This document shows positions 1-16,044 of a stretch of DNA of 64,000 nt, piece by piece (position 1 is the first letter of the stretch; the number at the start of each line of letters is the position of its first letter). The translations under genes were made by a program, and so were the position numbers. Origin of the DNA: Embiotoca jacksoni (Eukaryota > Chordata > Actinopteri > Embiotocidae); the NCBI GenBank assembly GCA_022577435.1, contig JAKOON010000009.1:5486671-5550670 (forward strand), written 5' to 3'. The notes beneath the pieces are model-generated. The model did not search any database, was not told the DNA's origin, and was given only the letters and a program-made list of their open reading frames with translations.

Positions 1-3050
<3,050 letters not shown>

Positions 3051-4701
3051 AGCTCCTTTCTTCCTTGATTAGTTACACATTATGTTATTCTGGTCGTACA
3101 AAAACTTTAGTTTTGTTGGGTTGATTAGCAGTTTTGTAAAAGCACATCACTGATAACTCCACATCGTTCAAAAACTCTCAGCTAATCAAAACTTTCATCA
3201 ATTCGTCGTGATTACTCTACATGTTTCTGATGAAAAAAAAATAAAAAATGATGTGTCGAACTGGCAAATTAGCATAATTTCTCAATACATACAGTTTCAC
3301 AATTATTTCCTTATTGAGAACCTCCAGTCGAGCTGAAGAGAACTGCGCACAGAGCCACGTGTCTGTTGGCGTCCACTGAAGACGCAAAGCATCTTCAAGT
3401 GGATTCACGGCGTATCTCGGTGTAAATCGCAGGGCTTACGGAGGGAAAGCAGAAGAACTGGCATTTTGGCTTGTGTGTGAGACGAGATGTCTTACTGCAC
3501 GGAGACTGACGCTCATCTCAGATAAACAGCTCAGTGGTTGTAACTCGATGCTGAAGTGAGGGGAGAGTCTCGGGGAATGAGAGTGAACAATATTAAGGCG
3601 TAATTCGTCCCTCCAGTTTCAGACCGGTGGACCGCTGGCTGACTCATTATCGTGTTTTCCAACTCTTTGGCGTCCGGACTTGTTTACACGGACGACGCTG
3701 ATTTTTATAGCAGCGGCCCAAAGTCGCAAGAGAGGAGGGTTACACACACAGTAAAATCAGTCCTGTGCTGTTGGCTATTAAACTGCCTCACTTGAGTTAT
3801 TAATAGTTTATTGCCTTGCTCAAGGGCACCTTGGCAGTAAATGTTGAAAAAGGGTGGAGTCGCTCTCTTTCAATGGTTCACAAATAGACAGCTCAAGCTT
3901 ATCGCTGGACTATTTTACAAAATTATGTTCAAAGATGTTCTTTTACTTTCAATGCCAACATGTAACAACTTTTTTTTGCCTCTTAGATTTTATGGCAAGC
4001 AAGGTCATCAAAAGACAACAATTATGGTAAATAAGTTATAGAAAAACTTTAGCTGGGGCCTGAAACGGTTAAAAAGCAGAACATTAGTTCTAGGTCGGTG
4101 ACAGGACTCTGAAAGTCAGACGTGCAACACGCTTATCCACCTCCACATAAAGAACATGCTACTGAATTCCGGTATCGTACATAAATTGTGAGGTGGAGTG
4201 TGTTCAAATATGGATGTAAACCCTAAATATATTTTCAGCATATTTCGCAAATAGGTTTTTGTTTTGTTTAAAGATCCATTACTTTCGGTTGCTTGTTTTA
4301 ATTCAACAACAACGTTTTCTAAAGAGGTAAAAATCTCATATCTGCATTTCTTATGTTCATTTAAAACAGCTTTGCAATTCATTAAGACAATATTACAATA
4401 TTAAAAAAATGTGGGATATTAAGTTAACTTTGCTCACTTTTAATTGCCTCATTCGTGCGGCTGACATCCTGACCTTGTTGCATATTGTCCCCGACAATGT
4501 GTCCTCTTACTTTTCATCAGTAAAATGTTGCCTGACCAGAGATTGTTTTAGTGGCACCTGAGTTTTTCCTGACGAGGAAAAGAAGACACCTGGTAAGTTA
4601 ACAAACTGCAATCTTAGGTCAGTGGCTTCTGTTATTATGATGCAGAATTGCCTATTAAAGTTCCAAAAACTGGATTCAAATATTTGATTGTGTTAAAGTC
4701 G
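3051..4701. other. non-coding; inferred intron
   Basis: No gene seen. 3400-3740 is notably CpG-rich for the area. At 3813-3840 ttgctcaagggcaccttggcagtaaa resembles a recurring fish repeat word, too short to classify. 4040-4640 is AT-rich with nothing recognisable. Confidence 0.4.
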
Positions 4702-5192
4702 AAACCTGTATCTCACCAAGGCATGTATTACACCCGTCAGTCCACTGGAGGATACTGTGTCAGTGTCACATGTTGCCTTAGCTGGGCCAGAAACGAAGGG
4801 CGCCTTCGGTTTGGGAGATGTAACGGTTTGCGTTAGATGCGACACGGACGCAATGTCGTTCGGTTGAGGTACCGAAACTAACGGTTAGGGTTCAGAAAAG
4901 ATCACGGTTTGGGTTCAAATTAAAAAAAATGTTATGTACATACGTCATGTAACTTACCTAATGTACATTACACAAGTTAAATACATTATGTATGTAACTT
5001 AGTTACCTTCCTTAAAAGTAAAATTCATGTTGACTTTTAATTTCTGGCTGCTCCCAAGTGAAAGTCTTTCTTCGAACCTGGTCATACATGCGTGTACTAT
5101 TCAAGCCTAAACCAGACAAAACGTGACACTGACACGGTATTGTCTTGTTGCCTGATGAGCGTATTACACGCTTTGGCGTTATACCGGGCTGC
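4702..5192 (+). mobile_element. MITE with about 75-bp terminal inverted repeats (copy 1)
   Basis: The left arm (4702-4776, containing gtgtcagtgtcacatgttgcc) is the inverted, diverged match of the right arm (about 5116-5192, containing acgtgacactgacacgg and gtattacacgctttgg). The centre carries ggttagggttcagaaaagat and ggtttgggttcaaat, words typical of an abundant teleost non-autonomous repeat. No coding capacity. Superfamily not assigned. Confidence 0.7.
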
Positions 5193-5765
5193 ACAGTCTG
5201 TGGTGGCAACATAACTCGCTCAATGCTTCTTATTTACATAAAAACTCAAGAGCTAGTTTACTTTTAGTGACCTCCCTCTGTCTCGGATGACACCGAGTGG
5301 AGGTCGGTGATTAGAGGTGTCATTGCACCCGGCGACCTCGGCGGTCGAAGAAATTCTTGGTAAATTACACTCGCACAAGGCCAGACCTCTATATTGAACA
5401 CCTCAGAGCAAACCACAAGGTTGATTGAAAAATGGCTATTTGCATACAAACCTGTGCGCGGGGGGCAGGCAGAGCAGCGAACGCTGGCTCTCTGCTCAGG
5501 TTGAGGTGGCAACGCAGGGAGGGAATGAGTCCTCATTAAGCGGAAAAGCACCATTTTCCGAAGCTCGGGGTGCTCTCTCTCTACAATAGCGCTGACACCA
5601 GTTGGAAAATATAACTAAAACTTAAATACTAGAGAAACCTGCACTGTGTTTACAATTAACTTGACTCTGCTCATAAATAATACATATAATGATAGATTGC
5701 TGATGAACTGACTAATGAAGAGGAGGTGTGTGAGGCGGGAGAGGGTTTTTTGCTGACAAACAGCA

Positions 5766-5796
5766 ATTATTATTATTATTATTATTATTATTATTT
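5766..5796 (+). repeat. (ATT)n microsatellite
   Basis: About ten ATT units. Confidence 0.95.
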
Positions 5797-7309
5797 TTAA
5801 GACTTAAAAACGGAGACCTCTCACACGTAGCACGATGCAGGAATGCTAATGTCCCTTGCATTTTTTTAAACTGCCGTTATCTTCCTGGCGCTGCACATTA
5901 GCGAGAGATATCGTTTCCTTGGCACTAAATTACCCCAACAGCGCAGGCGCTGGAATCAAAACTTAATGGAACCTCTAATTTGACCAAAAGTTCATTCCCG
6001 TTTGGAAAATTAAAGCCGTCTAATTAGGGATTGCAATCTGTTTTATGAATTGCCAAATGCCAAGTCGGACAGTATTATAGATTTGAAGAAATCTTCACAA
6101 GGATTGATCAAAGTACAACAACTTTCTTTCAGCAGACAGAATTCATGTTGACAGAAATGACAACTAGAGAGCCTGATGTTCCAATTTACATTACTCCAGA
6201 TCAAATGAAAAACAATAACAGCCAGGGATGTGAATTTGATTATCTACAGTCTCTCCCTCTTTTCAATCAAGACCGCGCTGTTTTTAACAGCAGTCAAGGC
6301 TCCCAGGAAATAAATCCCTTGGTGTTAGACCAATTTCCACAGGGGGACAATCCATCTTCTGCAGTCGCCGTGTGTCACACTTGCTTTTCCCATCATAACG
6401 ATGACCTCAGGCTGTATATGTTATTCTCCTTACTACATCATTTAACTCTTAACAACATGCTCTGTTGTTCTCCCGTTGTTGTCGTCACCCTACCCCCTCC
6501 CCCACTCTCCTCCCCCCTTACCCCCGCCCCCTCCATATCTCCATCCATTTTCTACAAGAGGAACACTTTATTTATTATTTCCTGTGCTTCCTCCTCTTCT
6601 GGTTCTTGGCCCTGTCATTGACTGTCACCTAGGACACACGCTTCCATGAGCGACAGCATGTTTCTAGCTTGCATCATGTGGTAAATGAGCATCACCTCAG
6701 TCTCAGTGTCTCTCTTTCTTTCTTTCCCGCAGCTCCTTCTCCTTCCTGCTTGTAGATCCCAGCGTCTGTCAGTGCTGGGAGGAATTTCAGAGCCCCGACA
6801 CAAAAATCTCAAAGATCAGCGAGTGTTTTTGAGCGTACAATGCAGACAGAAAGAGATACAGTTTGAGAGGAGAGTGAATGGGTGAGGACGAGGGTAAATG
6901 TTTGCTGTATCTACGTCAACAAGCAGAGCAGGTGTTGCAGGCCAGATCCCTACCTCTAGGCACACTGATTTTGATAATGAGAGAGGGACAAACAAGTCGC
7001 CTCTAATAAACATGTTTTATCGAGCCGAACAAATGCTCTTAAATGCTGTTTGACACACAGGGGGAAATATCTGCTGAACGGGGACAGATAAGATTTCCTT
7101 TCCAGCTGTTTTGGCCGTTGCGATCAGCTCCTGACAAATACTCGGAGTAAAATGTGCGGGTTCAAGTCGACCCATTGATGCATATTCTGCCGTTTTTCCT
7201 GGTTTTACAGCGGTGCCTCTGAGCTGCTTGTTCCGATACAGTACGCATGAGCAACAGCAGAAAGGTTGAGGTCTTTAAAGATACTCTACTTCCTGACACA
7301 CCATTAATA

Positions 7310-7530
7310 TTCTCCATACAGACTCTTCCTCTCCTCTACATGCGAATATCCCCGTCCCCCTCCCCCAACTTACACTCCACTCTCTGCCTTTACATCTCTG
7401 CTTTGTATCTCCTTCCTGCATCGCCTTTTTTTTATGTGCATTTCCCCCCCCCCCCCCCCCCCCCAACCTCCCTTTTGGTTATTTTTTGTCATAACTTTTT
7501 CTTCCTCCTCCTCCAACCTCCTCCTCCTGG
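7310..7530 (+). repeat. pyrimidine-rich tract
   Basis: C/T-dominated sequence containing the poly(C) run. The long open frame here is a by-product of the low complexity. Confidence 0.7.
7444..7464 (+). repeat. poly(C) run
   Basis: 21 consecutive C inside a longer pyrimidine-rich stretch. Confidence 0.95.
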
Positions 7531-7967
7531 GAAGTGGCACAGAATCCCTTTAAGTGCTACAAAAGCAAATCTATTTATCATAACCATCTATCTCTTACTG
7601 TACCTATACTTACTTTATCCTATACTGGAAGACACACTGCAAACTCGGAGACTGCAGAGAACAAGAACACCACAGCTCATCTCAGGTGCACGTGCAGTGA
7701 GCAAAAAGGATTTCTACATAATGACACAACGAATGCGATTTACTCTTTCAATTGCCACAGAGCGATAAATTAAAGGGAGGCAAATGGGCGGCAGTGCCCA
7801 CTGTCCTCCCACGCACGGCAATGCGGTTGAGCGGAGCAGTCTTCAGGGACTTCCCATTGACTCCACACAAGGTGAGAACAGAGCAGGAACAGAAGGCTGA
7901 GCAAAAACACTTCAAACAACACGGCAGGAAGAGCGCGAGGGCTGCTGCTCCGCGAGGCAAACGTCGT

Positions 7968-7982
7968 GGGGGGGGGGGGGGG
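7968..7982 (+). repeat. poly(G) run
   Basis: 15 consecutive G; could form G-quadruplex structures with neighbouring G clusters. Confidence 0.95.
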
Positions 7983-8274
7983 TGAAGGGGGTGGGGGAGC
8001 TGACCAAAAGAGACAGGGAGACGGAATCATTATTCTGCATTAAGACGATCAATCAAACAAGCACGTACGCACACGCACAAAATATCCCAGACAGGCGATG
8101 AGACATGAAAACACCTTAAATGCCACCTAATAGCAGCCAGACCAACACGGAGTGAGAGAGCACAGCAGGACATTGATATTCTATACACCCACACACAGCA
8201 TGGTGAGGAGCTGGGCTCGTCTCTGTGTTTCCCAGCTTTAAACACAATGCGCATCTAGACACGGTCCCGGGCAG

Positions 8275-8311
8275 CACACACACACACACACACACGCACA
8301 CGAGAGAGAGC
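8275..8311 (+). repeat. short (CA)n then (GA)n microsatellite
   Basis: About ten CA units, an interrupted GCACAC, then GAGAGAGAG. Confidence 0.9.
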
Positions 8312-9162
8312 ACGAGACGCAAGCCATTTTCTGACACATACTGTACACACAAAGTAGAAGTCGTGTAAGAAATAGGGGCTTTCACACAGTTCCGGTCATG
8401 AGGGTACCACCCACAGATGTCTGCTGTACATAGCCCAAAGCCAGAAGCAGCAAAGCAGCTGAACCAACCCAATAAATAAGTTAACAAACAAAGCATTGCA
8501 GCAGATTGGTACATAGCCAGAGGAGAGTGTGCACAGTTTAATCAGGGGAACATATTGAACAGATAGACGATTGACTCTGCTGTACATTTCCTCAATAACC
8601 CCGTCATTAATACCACGGCACTCAAAGTTTTGTGATGACGCGCAGGACACCGCCCCTCCACATCCCTCCGCACACTGCACACCCGATCGTAACAAATACC
8701 ATTAACAGACTGCACTGTAGATCTTTTCTTTTACCAACGCACCGATCAGGAGAGAAGGCCGTAGAAGGAAGGGGAACACACACACACCCTCTACGCCACC
8801 ATTGATGGAGCATGCCAGATATGAGTCACGTATTGTTCATATAAATCAATGGGTGAGAACACCAGGTAGGAAAAGGAGAACATGTGTGCGAGTAGAGAGA
8901 CATGATTATGCATCTGCCGTGGCTCATGTATTAACCATAGCTGAATTTACACATCAAGGCGGCAAATGAATTCCGAATAGATTTTTGATACAGACCAACA
9001 CGAGACCTGATTAAATGATGAGGTTGGAGATATGGAAGCCTGCAGTGTGCTACCACTGAGTTGTATTCTGATCTGCTGACTTTGTGTTGTGTATTGTATT
9101 ACGTAAGGGCAAGGATGTGATAGTTTTACTGTTCTCTAAAACCAACATGGTGATAAGATATT

Positions 9163-9600
9163 TAGATAGATGAATGGATGGATGGACGGACGGACGGACG
9201 GACGGACGGACGGACGGACAGACAGACAGACAGACACCTTATTAATCCCACAAGGGGTAATTTTTTCACTACAGCAGCATTATAGATACAGGTAAAGCAA
9301 TAAAAATAACAGAGTAAAAAATATTAAATATGAAAATGCACAATATATACAATAAAATAGAATAATATTAAATTAAACTAACTCAACAATAGCGCAAGAA
9401 ATTAAGCAAGCAAACAAACAACCAACGGTATTATTGTTGGGTGATGGATTTGACCAGAGGTGAGTTATTGTGTAGTCTGATAGTGGTGGGCAGGAATGAT
9501 CTCCTGTATCTGTCCTTGTCACTCAACAGTTTTCAGAGTAACGCCACTACGGGGGGGCGATGAGAAGGCAAGACGGATGTAACGCTCCTTCAGACACCCC
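9163..9600 (-). mobile_element. LINE 3' end with C-terminal peptide and tetranucleotide tail
   Basis: On the minus strand, 9431-9526 encodes DKDRYRRSFLPTTIRLHNNS and ends in TAA, matching the C-terminal RRSFLP.TIRLWN-type motif of LINE reverse-transcriptase proteins. The 3' UTR follows and ends near the teleost LINE motif 'ccccttgtgggattaataag', directly joined to a tetranucleotide tail (TGTC/CGTC/CATC units on that strand). Only the 3' end is present, as expected of 5'-truncated insertions. Exact clade not assigned. Confidence 0.7.
9165..9236 (+). repeat. GATA-GATG-GACG-GACA compound array (LINE tail)
   Basis: Reading plus: a GATA, a few GATG-like units (one imperfect), eight GACG units (9185-9216) and five GACA units (9217-9236). 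It abuts the LINE 3' end and is most simply its expanded tail. Confidence 0.9.
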
Positions 9601-10130
9601 TACTGAAGTTAGAAAAATGACATGCTGTAATATAATGTCTAAAATGAGTTAGACATAATATTCTGATATTACGTTGCACTCACCAGGGATACAGCTTTGT
9701 ACAGTACAGTATTGTTTATTGCGTCCTTTGAACGAAGCAACGACATCCTCTAAAAGCACTGTTGGGCCCATGTGACCCCCGGCTCAATACTACCTGGTAC
9801 AGGTCATACTGTACATTTTACGACAGCTATAAGTCAACTAAAAAATTAAATAAAAATTACGTTTCATTTCATGACTATGTGACTACTTCACCAAGCAGAG
9901 CATCTCCAAATGTTAAATTTGAGCTGCAGAGCCCTCCAGCTCCCTCACAACAATAAAAAATTCATTTTTGCCAGTAGGTAGCTTCCTGTCCAATTCACTT
10001 ACATCACACTTTCAAGCTCTAAAGACTTTCCTATCATATTTGTAATGGAGCAGTTTCGCTTGAAGATGCACTGATTTCAATGTTCCCTCTAACAGCATAA
10101 GAGGGATACATTAAGCCGGTGGATGTGGTA

Positions 10131-10188
10131 GCTGTTGCTGCTGGTGCTGCTGCTGGTGGTGCTACTGGTGCTGCTGCTGCTGCTGCTG
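10131..10188 (+). repeat. (CTG/GTG)n imperfect trinucleotide array
   Basis: Imperfect CTG, GTG and TTG triplets ending in six clean CTG units. A short hydrophobic open frame (Leu/Val-rich) across it is repeat-derived. Confidence 0.85.
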
Positions 10189-13100
10189 AGGGGTCAAATT
10201 ACTTTTTGTCATTCTGGATGCACAGAGCAGAAGAGAGAGATTTCAATTTTCTTCAAATATTCTTATTACAGAGATGACAGCTGCTACAGGGTCTCAGACG
10301 TTCATATAATTACATCTTCAATAGGAAAAATCTCAATTATAACAGAATATCTAATTATTACGCTGCCCATATCTGAAATTGCCCTCACATAAAAAGGAAA
10401 ACTGGAGCCGTATCACCCACTAAGCTGTGAGGACAGTTTCCACTTCTCGTAACACCGCTGTTGTTAAGCACCCAAGAGCATTAGAGGGAAGACCTGTCAC
10501 GGCTCAAGACCTGAAGTGAATGAACAGAGAACAAGATATGACAGAGCACAAACCTGTGTCCTCACTCGCTGCCTTTTTTATGAAGGGACACCGATAACTC
10601 GTGAAGGCGCTGGAAAATACTACCTCGATTGCCATACCTTCTGCTTCAATAAAAAAACAAATTATTTTGACCAACTGCTGTGGCTGCCATGTCGTTTTTC
10701 AGGCCATGTAGCATAACAAGGCCCATTCTCCAAATAATCAAAGTCCAGCCGGTGACCATCCACCTATCAACAGCTTTGATCTTTTTCCTCCATGGCAGCC
10801 ATTTTCATCATAGCAGCAATATAATTTCCCACTGGGTGAGTGGCGCTGCAGTGCAGACTCCCAGTGTAATGTTCTGAGGAGCTGCCATTCAGAAGTTGGA
10901 AAGCCCTCTTTTTAAAAAGCATTTGCATTCAAATCATTGAGTCTGAAATTGGTTCTACCTCGCTGGGATCAAGACTATCTCCTGTGGGTTCCCACTGCCA
11001 GTTAACTGTAGTTTTTATAACCTTGGAGCACAGCAATGCTAATGGCTTCTGATGGCATATGAAGGAAGGGCCTAACCATGTTTTTCTTTGGACTCCTCCA
11101 GAGAAAGTAAGCGCCTTTCTTCCTCACCTGGGGGTAGCTCTTAGATGAGTCTCGTGGCACCTTTCCATCAGAGCCCATGAATGGGTTATAATGGTTCACC
11201 AAGCTTGCCAATTCCTCATAATAATGAAGCTCAGTAGGCTTAGAGTGCATTGGACGTCTGGAGGGACCAGAGAGGATAAAAAAAAAAAAAGCAAGATGGG
11301 AGACTTTATTGTGACAGGGTCAAAGTCAAAGTTTTCACAATCTCCCCCCCTGGTTTATAGCCATTAAATTCCAGGTTGATTAAGTACCTCCTCCTGAGGT
11401 TTCCTCTGCGTCACCAGCCACCTTTTAATTTAACTACACTCTAGAGTCAAATTACTGTTTACCAACAGCAGCAGCCTTTAAGTTTATGTAATTGTCTTTA
11501 GTCTTTGCAATTATTTTCACATAGGTTTGACTGTAAGTGTTAAGAATTCTTAACGATGCAACGCAAATAGAAAAATCAAAATTTCCCATGATGAAATAGG
11601 GTAGATTTTTTTTAACTAAGTGAGACATTTGGCAAAAACAAGCGTACACTGATGTTCTCACCTAACCTTTGAATCTGTAAAGCCAGCAGAATCTTAAGTA
11701 TGCTCTGAAGAAAGTCTTTCATTTTTATCTCATGGAGAATTAATTTACGGTTTGTTTTGGTCTCACAGACTCATTCAAAAAAAAAAAATTCTTTCATTTT
11801 TATGTTTCATGGGACTAAGTTGCACTATGTTTAAGTGAAAGATTTATTAAAAACGTATTTTTCTTTCGTCGTGCCCGGCTTCATGTTTTTTTTAACCTGT
11901 TTTCTCTGAAGTTGCCTCTGCAGATACAAGACCTTGTGTAGTGCAGACACAGTTAAGGCCTCCAAGGAGCATGAACCCCGGAGCAGTGACTGACAAGCCC
12001 GTAATAATCAATTCTCAAGCATGCTGTTCTAAGGCAATACTGGAGCTGAGCTTCCCGAGCTGAGCTCCAAATGCTTCACAGCAATTTACTGACACCGCAA
12101 AATCAAATTAAAAATGCATTTGGGAAATTGATCACCTGATGCACTCAGATTGATTGCTGCTCAGAAAGCAAGCTGGTTTGTGTTTTTGTTCGGCCGGGGT
12201 CCATTCACCTTCCCATACCATATAATGTATTGATCCTCACGCCCACTCGTGGATCCATACGAACCATTAGATATCCTTTCAGGGTTTCTCTATCCATTTA
12301 TGTGACTCATGGCAGATTCCAATGAGCTAAAAATGGCCAGCACACCACTTGGCAGACCAATAAGCTTTAAGACACCCCTGCAGATCTATGCTTTAATGAA
12401 GCTCTGTGACATTGTCAAGTTAATTATCCATTTAAAAGTATTCATCAGATTAATCTTTTGGATGTCCAAACCATAAAAATTACATAAATAAATAAAAATG
12501 CAACAATGTTCACAAACAACTTGAATAGTTGGCGAGAGAAACGCTCCATTAGAAATGGAGACACATGCTCAATTCGAAAAGGCATAGTAAGACAATTTGC
12601 ACTTTTCTGCCAGCTATTCACAAGCATTCACTCTCATTTAACTCAAAAGCAAGCAGGGAAAAAACTGCATAGTATCTAATGCTCTTTGAGGTGGCTTTGT
12701 GGTACAGTGAATGTGCAGGAACCAACTGAATGCCAGTGAATAAGATGCATTTGTATGCAAACTTGCCAAGACAGCCAAGAGACGGAGCTGCAGGCGGACG
12801 AACGTGCATGTAATCAGGTAGCAAATCTGCTTGTCTGCTGCATGCTCCGTCTGTCGCGCGGGGCAGAGGAGCAGGTGAATGGTGGGAGCTTTTGTCTCTG
12901 AGCACCGGTCCACATGAATGACCCAGACTGTGTCCACATTAGCTCGGATCAACTCCTGTGGGTGTCATCTCCTCAGAAAACAGCAGCTAGAGCACATTCA
13001 GCCAAATAAGCGAACTTCCATATCCGTTAGAGCCCACGTTCTCGTTCACCCTTCATGACTTTTGGCCAACTCAATCAATCTTTCCCCTCTTCTTTTTTTT

Positions 13101-15539
13101 TTTCTTTCAGGTGAAAGACTGCTGTACTTTCCAGCATGATGTTCTTCCTTTCTGCCACAATCTCTCCATTACGCACACCTGTTCCCCACAGTAATAATCT
13201 TCACACTTTACACCCTTCTCTTCCTCTCCATTTATTTTCAGAATTTTTCTTTATCCATCACCACACATCTCTTCTTTTTTTTTTTTTTCCCCTTTATTTC
13301 TCAGTAATGATTACCTTTCCTGCAGCTAAACATCTACAAAGTTTTCCCTGCAGGGCGCCAGGTTTTTCTTTGCCCCACAGGAAACCAACTCCGAGTCTAG
13401 CTTGGTCTGTACGCCCACACATACGATCTGGCGGTTAATGAGCCTGTTGAGGAAGACGGCACCTCGGCTCAACATTGATCACCAGGCCTCGGTTCCCTCG
13501 AACTCTCGTTGAGGCTATTTGTCAAGGTGATAATATATTTTGTAGCACCACGTATAGTGTGTCGGATAATTTGAGTTGTTTCTTCATCATGTGGTCTATG
13601 GACTTGGCAGACACCATTTCAGGTCCAAATCGGGGTTATAATGTGTAGCACGAAACACACAGGGCTGTAAATCACTGAGGATCAGCCACAAACGGCGAAA
13701 GAACGCTTTCATCTTGCTGAGCAGGCAAAGGAATGGCAATTTAGCAGAGACGTGGGACATTTTCAAACTCAATTCCCTGCTATTCCTTCCTACACCCATG
13801 CAAGACTTATGCCCTGGTGTTCTGCTAAGTTAAATGCTATAGGGACACTGTGTGACTTAGCAAAGGTGTGGGAGATTGAATGAAAGCTGTGCTCCTGTTT
13901 TCATCATGCTGACATGGGGTGCCCAATTATGGAGATGCGTCCTGTTTAACCAGTGAGACCAAACACCTGATGGGAGGCGGTGGCAGGCGCACAGGACGCT
14001 GCCTGTGGGTAGGCGAGGCTACCGCAGTGCATCGCTGCTCCCGCATGCTCTCAAGATGTTCCACATCTCCCCCCTCTAATTGGCAGATGGCCTCAGATGC
14101 GAGATGATTTAATGGCCTGTGTGTGTGTTTTTTCTTGCCTCAGTCAGCCATTAGCAGGGACATCTGTAACGAGTTGGCCAGGCGCACTGCTGAGAGCGGA
14201 AGCTGAGCCCAACACTTTCTAATGGGGGGTAGTGCAGTCGTGACGGACTTGGGAGGTAATCAAAGCACTCCGAGGTATTTATTTGGGTTTTGATAATCGA
14301 GACATCTCGCTTCAAGTTATCTGAGACAGAAAAAAAAAAACTGTAATAAATCATCTGATTTACCTCAGCAAAGCTGCATAAAGTCAAACAGCACAATATT
14401 ACTGGATTGCACCTGTTTGACATTCCACTTTTGACTTTCAGTACACCAGTGCAAGACATATCTAGCTGAGCGTCCTCATAAAAAGCCATTTTCATGGCTT
14501 TGGCACAAACAGCTTGGCTTCCATGTGATCCCATTTCTTGCAGCTGTGCCGTAACCATCTGGGCTGAAGGCTGCGTTCAAGGGTAAAACATTACAGCCTC
14601 AACCAGAGTTTTGGCCCTAAAGGCCTCTGGTTTCTGTCTCGCTGTTGCTGCCTTCATTTCTTGCTGCTCCCTTCTGAGCTTGTCACTATAACAAGAGCTG
14701 GATGAGGGAAAGAGGTGCATTGCTGAACAAGTGAGGCCTTCAGCTGATCCTCTATGCATGTAGACAGAGTGGTGGAGAAGTGGCTCCAAGCCTAAGGCCT
14801 TTTAAAGCTTGATGGCCATCAGTATTCTTGCCATAGCCTCTGAGGATTTGTCTGCTACCTGCAAACTGGGTCACTTTTTGCATTATTTTAGAGATTTGTA
14901 TCTCGCTGTGGAGAAAAGCAAGGTTTTGCACACGCAGGCAGACCCACACCTGCACTTTGTCTCTCTCTCCGTTCCCCCCCCCGCCCCCCTTCTGCCTTTC
15001 TCACACACACAGTATTCTGAATTCATTAATATGAGCACATATTTGTCATTCTAGCACATAAATGTCAATTTATAGCCACCAAATGTGCTAACACCATAAT
15101 GAATAACTACACTGAGCGACCATACCCATGCTGTGAAAATCATTTTAGATGAAGCACATAACGAAAGACTAATTAAAATTGATAGATAGGACTAATACTG
15201 ATTGCGACACTCAAAAACCTTTTACAGCACTTAAATGCAACCAAGTTTGAGTTAATACACTGCTTGTCTTTTCATGTCACACTGATGGGATTAACTGCAG
15301 TCATAAATGTAAAATCATTTTTGAATGTTAGTCTGCCATTTACACATTAATATTAATGAGGAGGTGACAGTGTTTCTGCATCACATTGACTGTTTCTGAG
15401 GTTTTATAGCCTTTTTTTCAGCTTTTCGAGAGGAAACCTTCAAATATCGGAATGCATTCACATGAATTCAAATAACTTCCATAAAATTTCTGATTCTAAT
15501 CATCATCTACTGTACGTGTGCCTTCAACTGAGAGCCTGG

Positions 15540-15800
15540 GAGGTGAGTGAGGGACCAGGAGCAGATGGGGGGGGCGGTAATGAGATGCAGAAAAAAGGGA
15601 ATTGAGGGGGACAGGCTGGCTGGTGAGACACAGTAGAAAAATAAGAGGGAAGAAAATAACCAAGTATGAGATAGAGAGAGGCGATAGGAGAGACCCGCGT
15701 CTGAGGTGAATACAAATGGACAGAGAAGGAACACAGATAGAGGACGGGGGAGGGGGGCAAGAGGGAGGTTGTGTGAGGAGAAGTGATAAAAGAATGTGAG
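15540..15800 (+). repeat. purine-rich tract
   Basis: G/A-dominated stretch (gggaggtgagtg, agatagagagag, gaggggggcaagagg). Minus-strand open frames through it are low-complexity Ser/Leu/Pro. Confidence 0.7.
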
Positions 15801-16004
15801 AAAGATGGATTCACTGTTGGTTAATGAGAAGACAAAGGCAGTAGAATCCACATCGATCTCTGCCCCACAGCAAGCTGGCTTTATACAGGTAGAGAGATAG
15901 GAGAGCCTGAGGAAGCTTACCTGAGGTAAGCAACCTTACTGTTGTTGGAGGAATCAGGGCCTGAGCACAGGCTCAGATGTGCGTTTCTGTACAATAATGT
16001 ATGC

Positions 16005-16008
<4 letters not shown>

Positions 16009-16042
<34 letters not shown>
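16009..16042 (+). repeat. (GT)17 microsatellite
   Basis: Pure GT repeat, about 650 bp left of the ephrin-A exon, inside the inferred intron 1. Confidence 0.95.

Positions 16043-16044
<2 letters not shown>

Larger units (their letters stand above)
5193..9162. other. non-coding; inferred intron with one long unexplained open frame
   Basis: 5270-5560 is CpG-rich but not coding by eye. 5880-6090 looks like conserved non-coding DNA. At 6145-6621 a 158-codon frame opens 12 bases after a tttctttcag acceptor-like site; its first half is not low complexity, but no family is recognisable and its last third is pyrimidine-driven. 6620-9160 holds poly(C), poly(G) and CA tracts and nothing else I can support. 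Confidence 0.35.

Noticed and set aside
7148..7175. gggttcaagtcgaccc as a tRNA B-box-like word
   Set aside because: No A box or cloverleaf pairing around it.
7247..7768. 173-codon plus-strand open frame
   Set aside because: Runs through poly(C) and pyrimidine-rich DNA; composition explains it.
12215..12240. Minus-strand QYIIWYG resembling ephrin exon 2 YVLYMV
   Set aside because: The flanking residues do not match and no other exon 2 motif is nearby.
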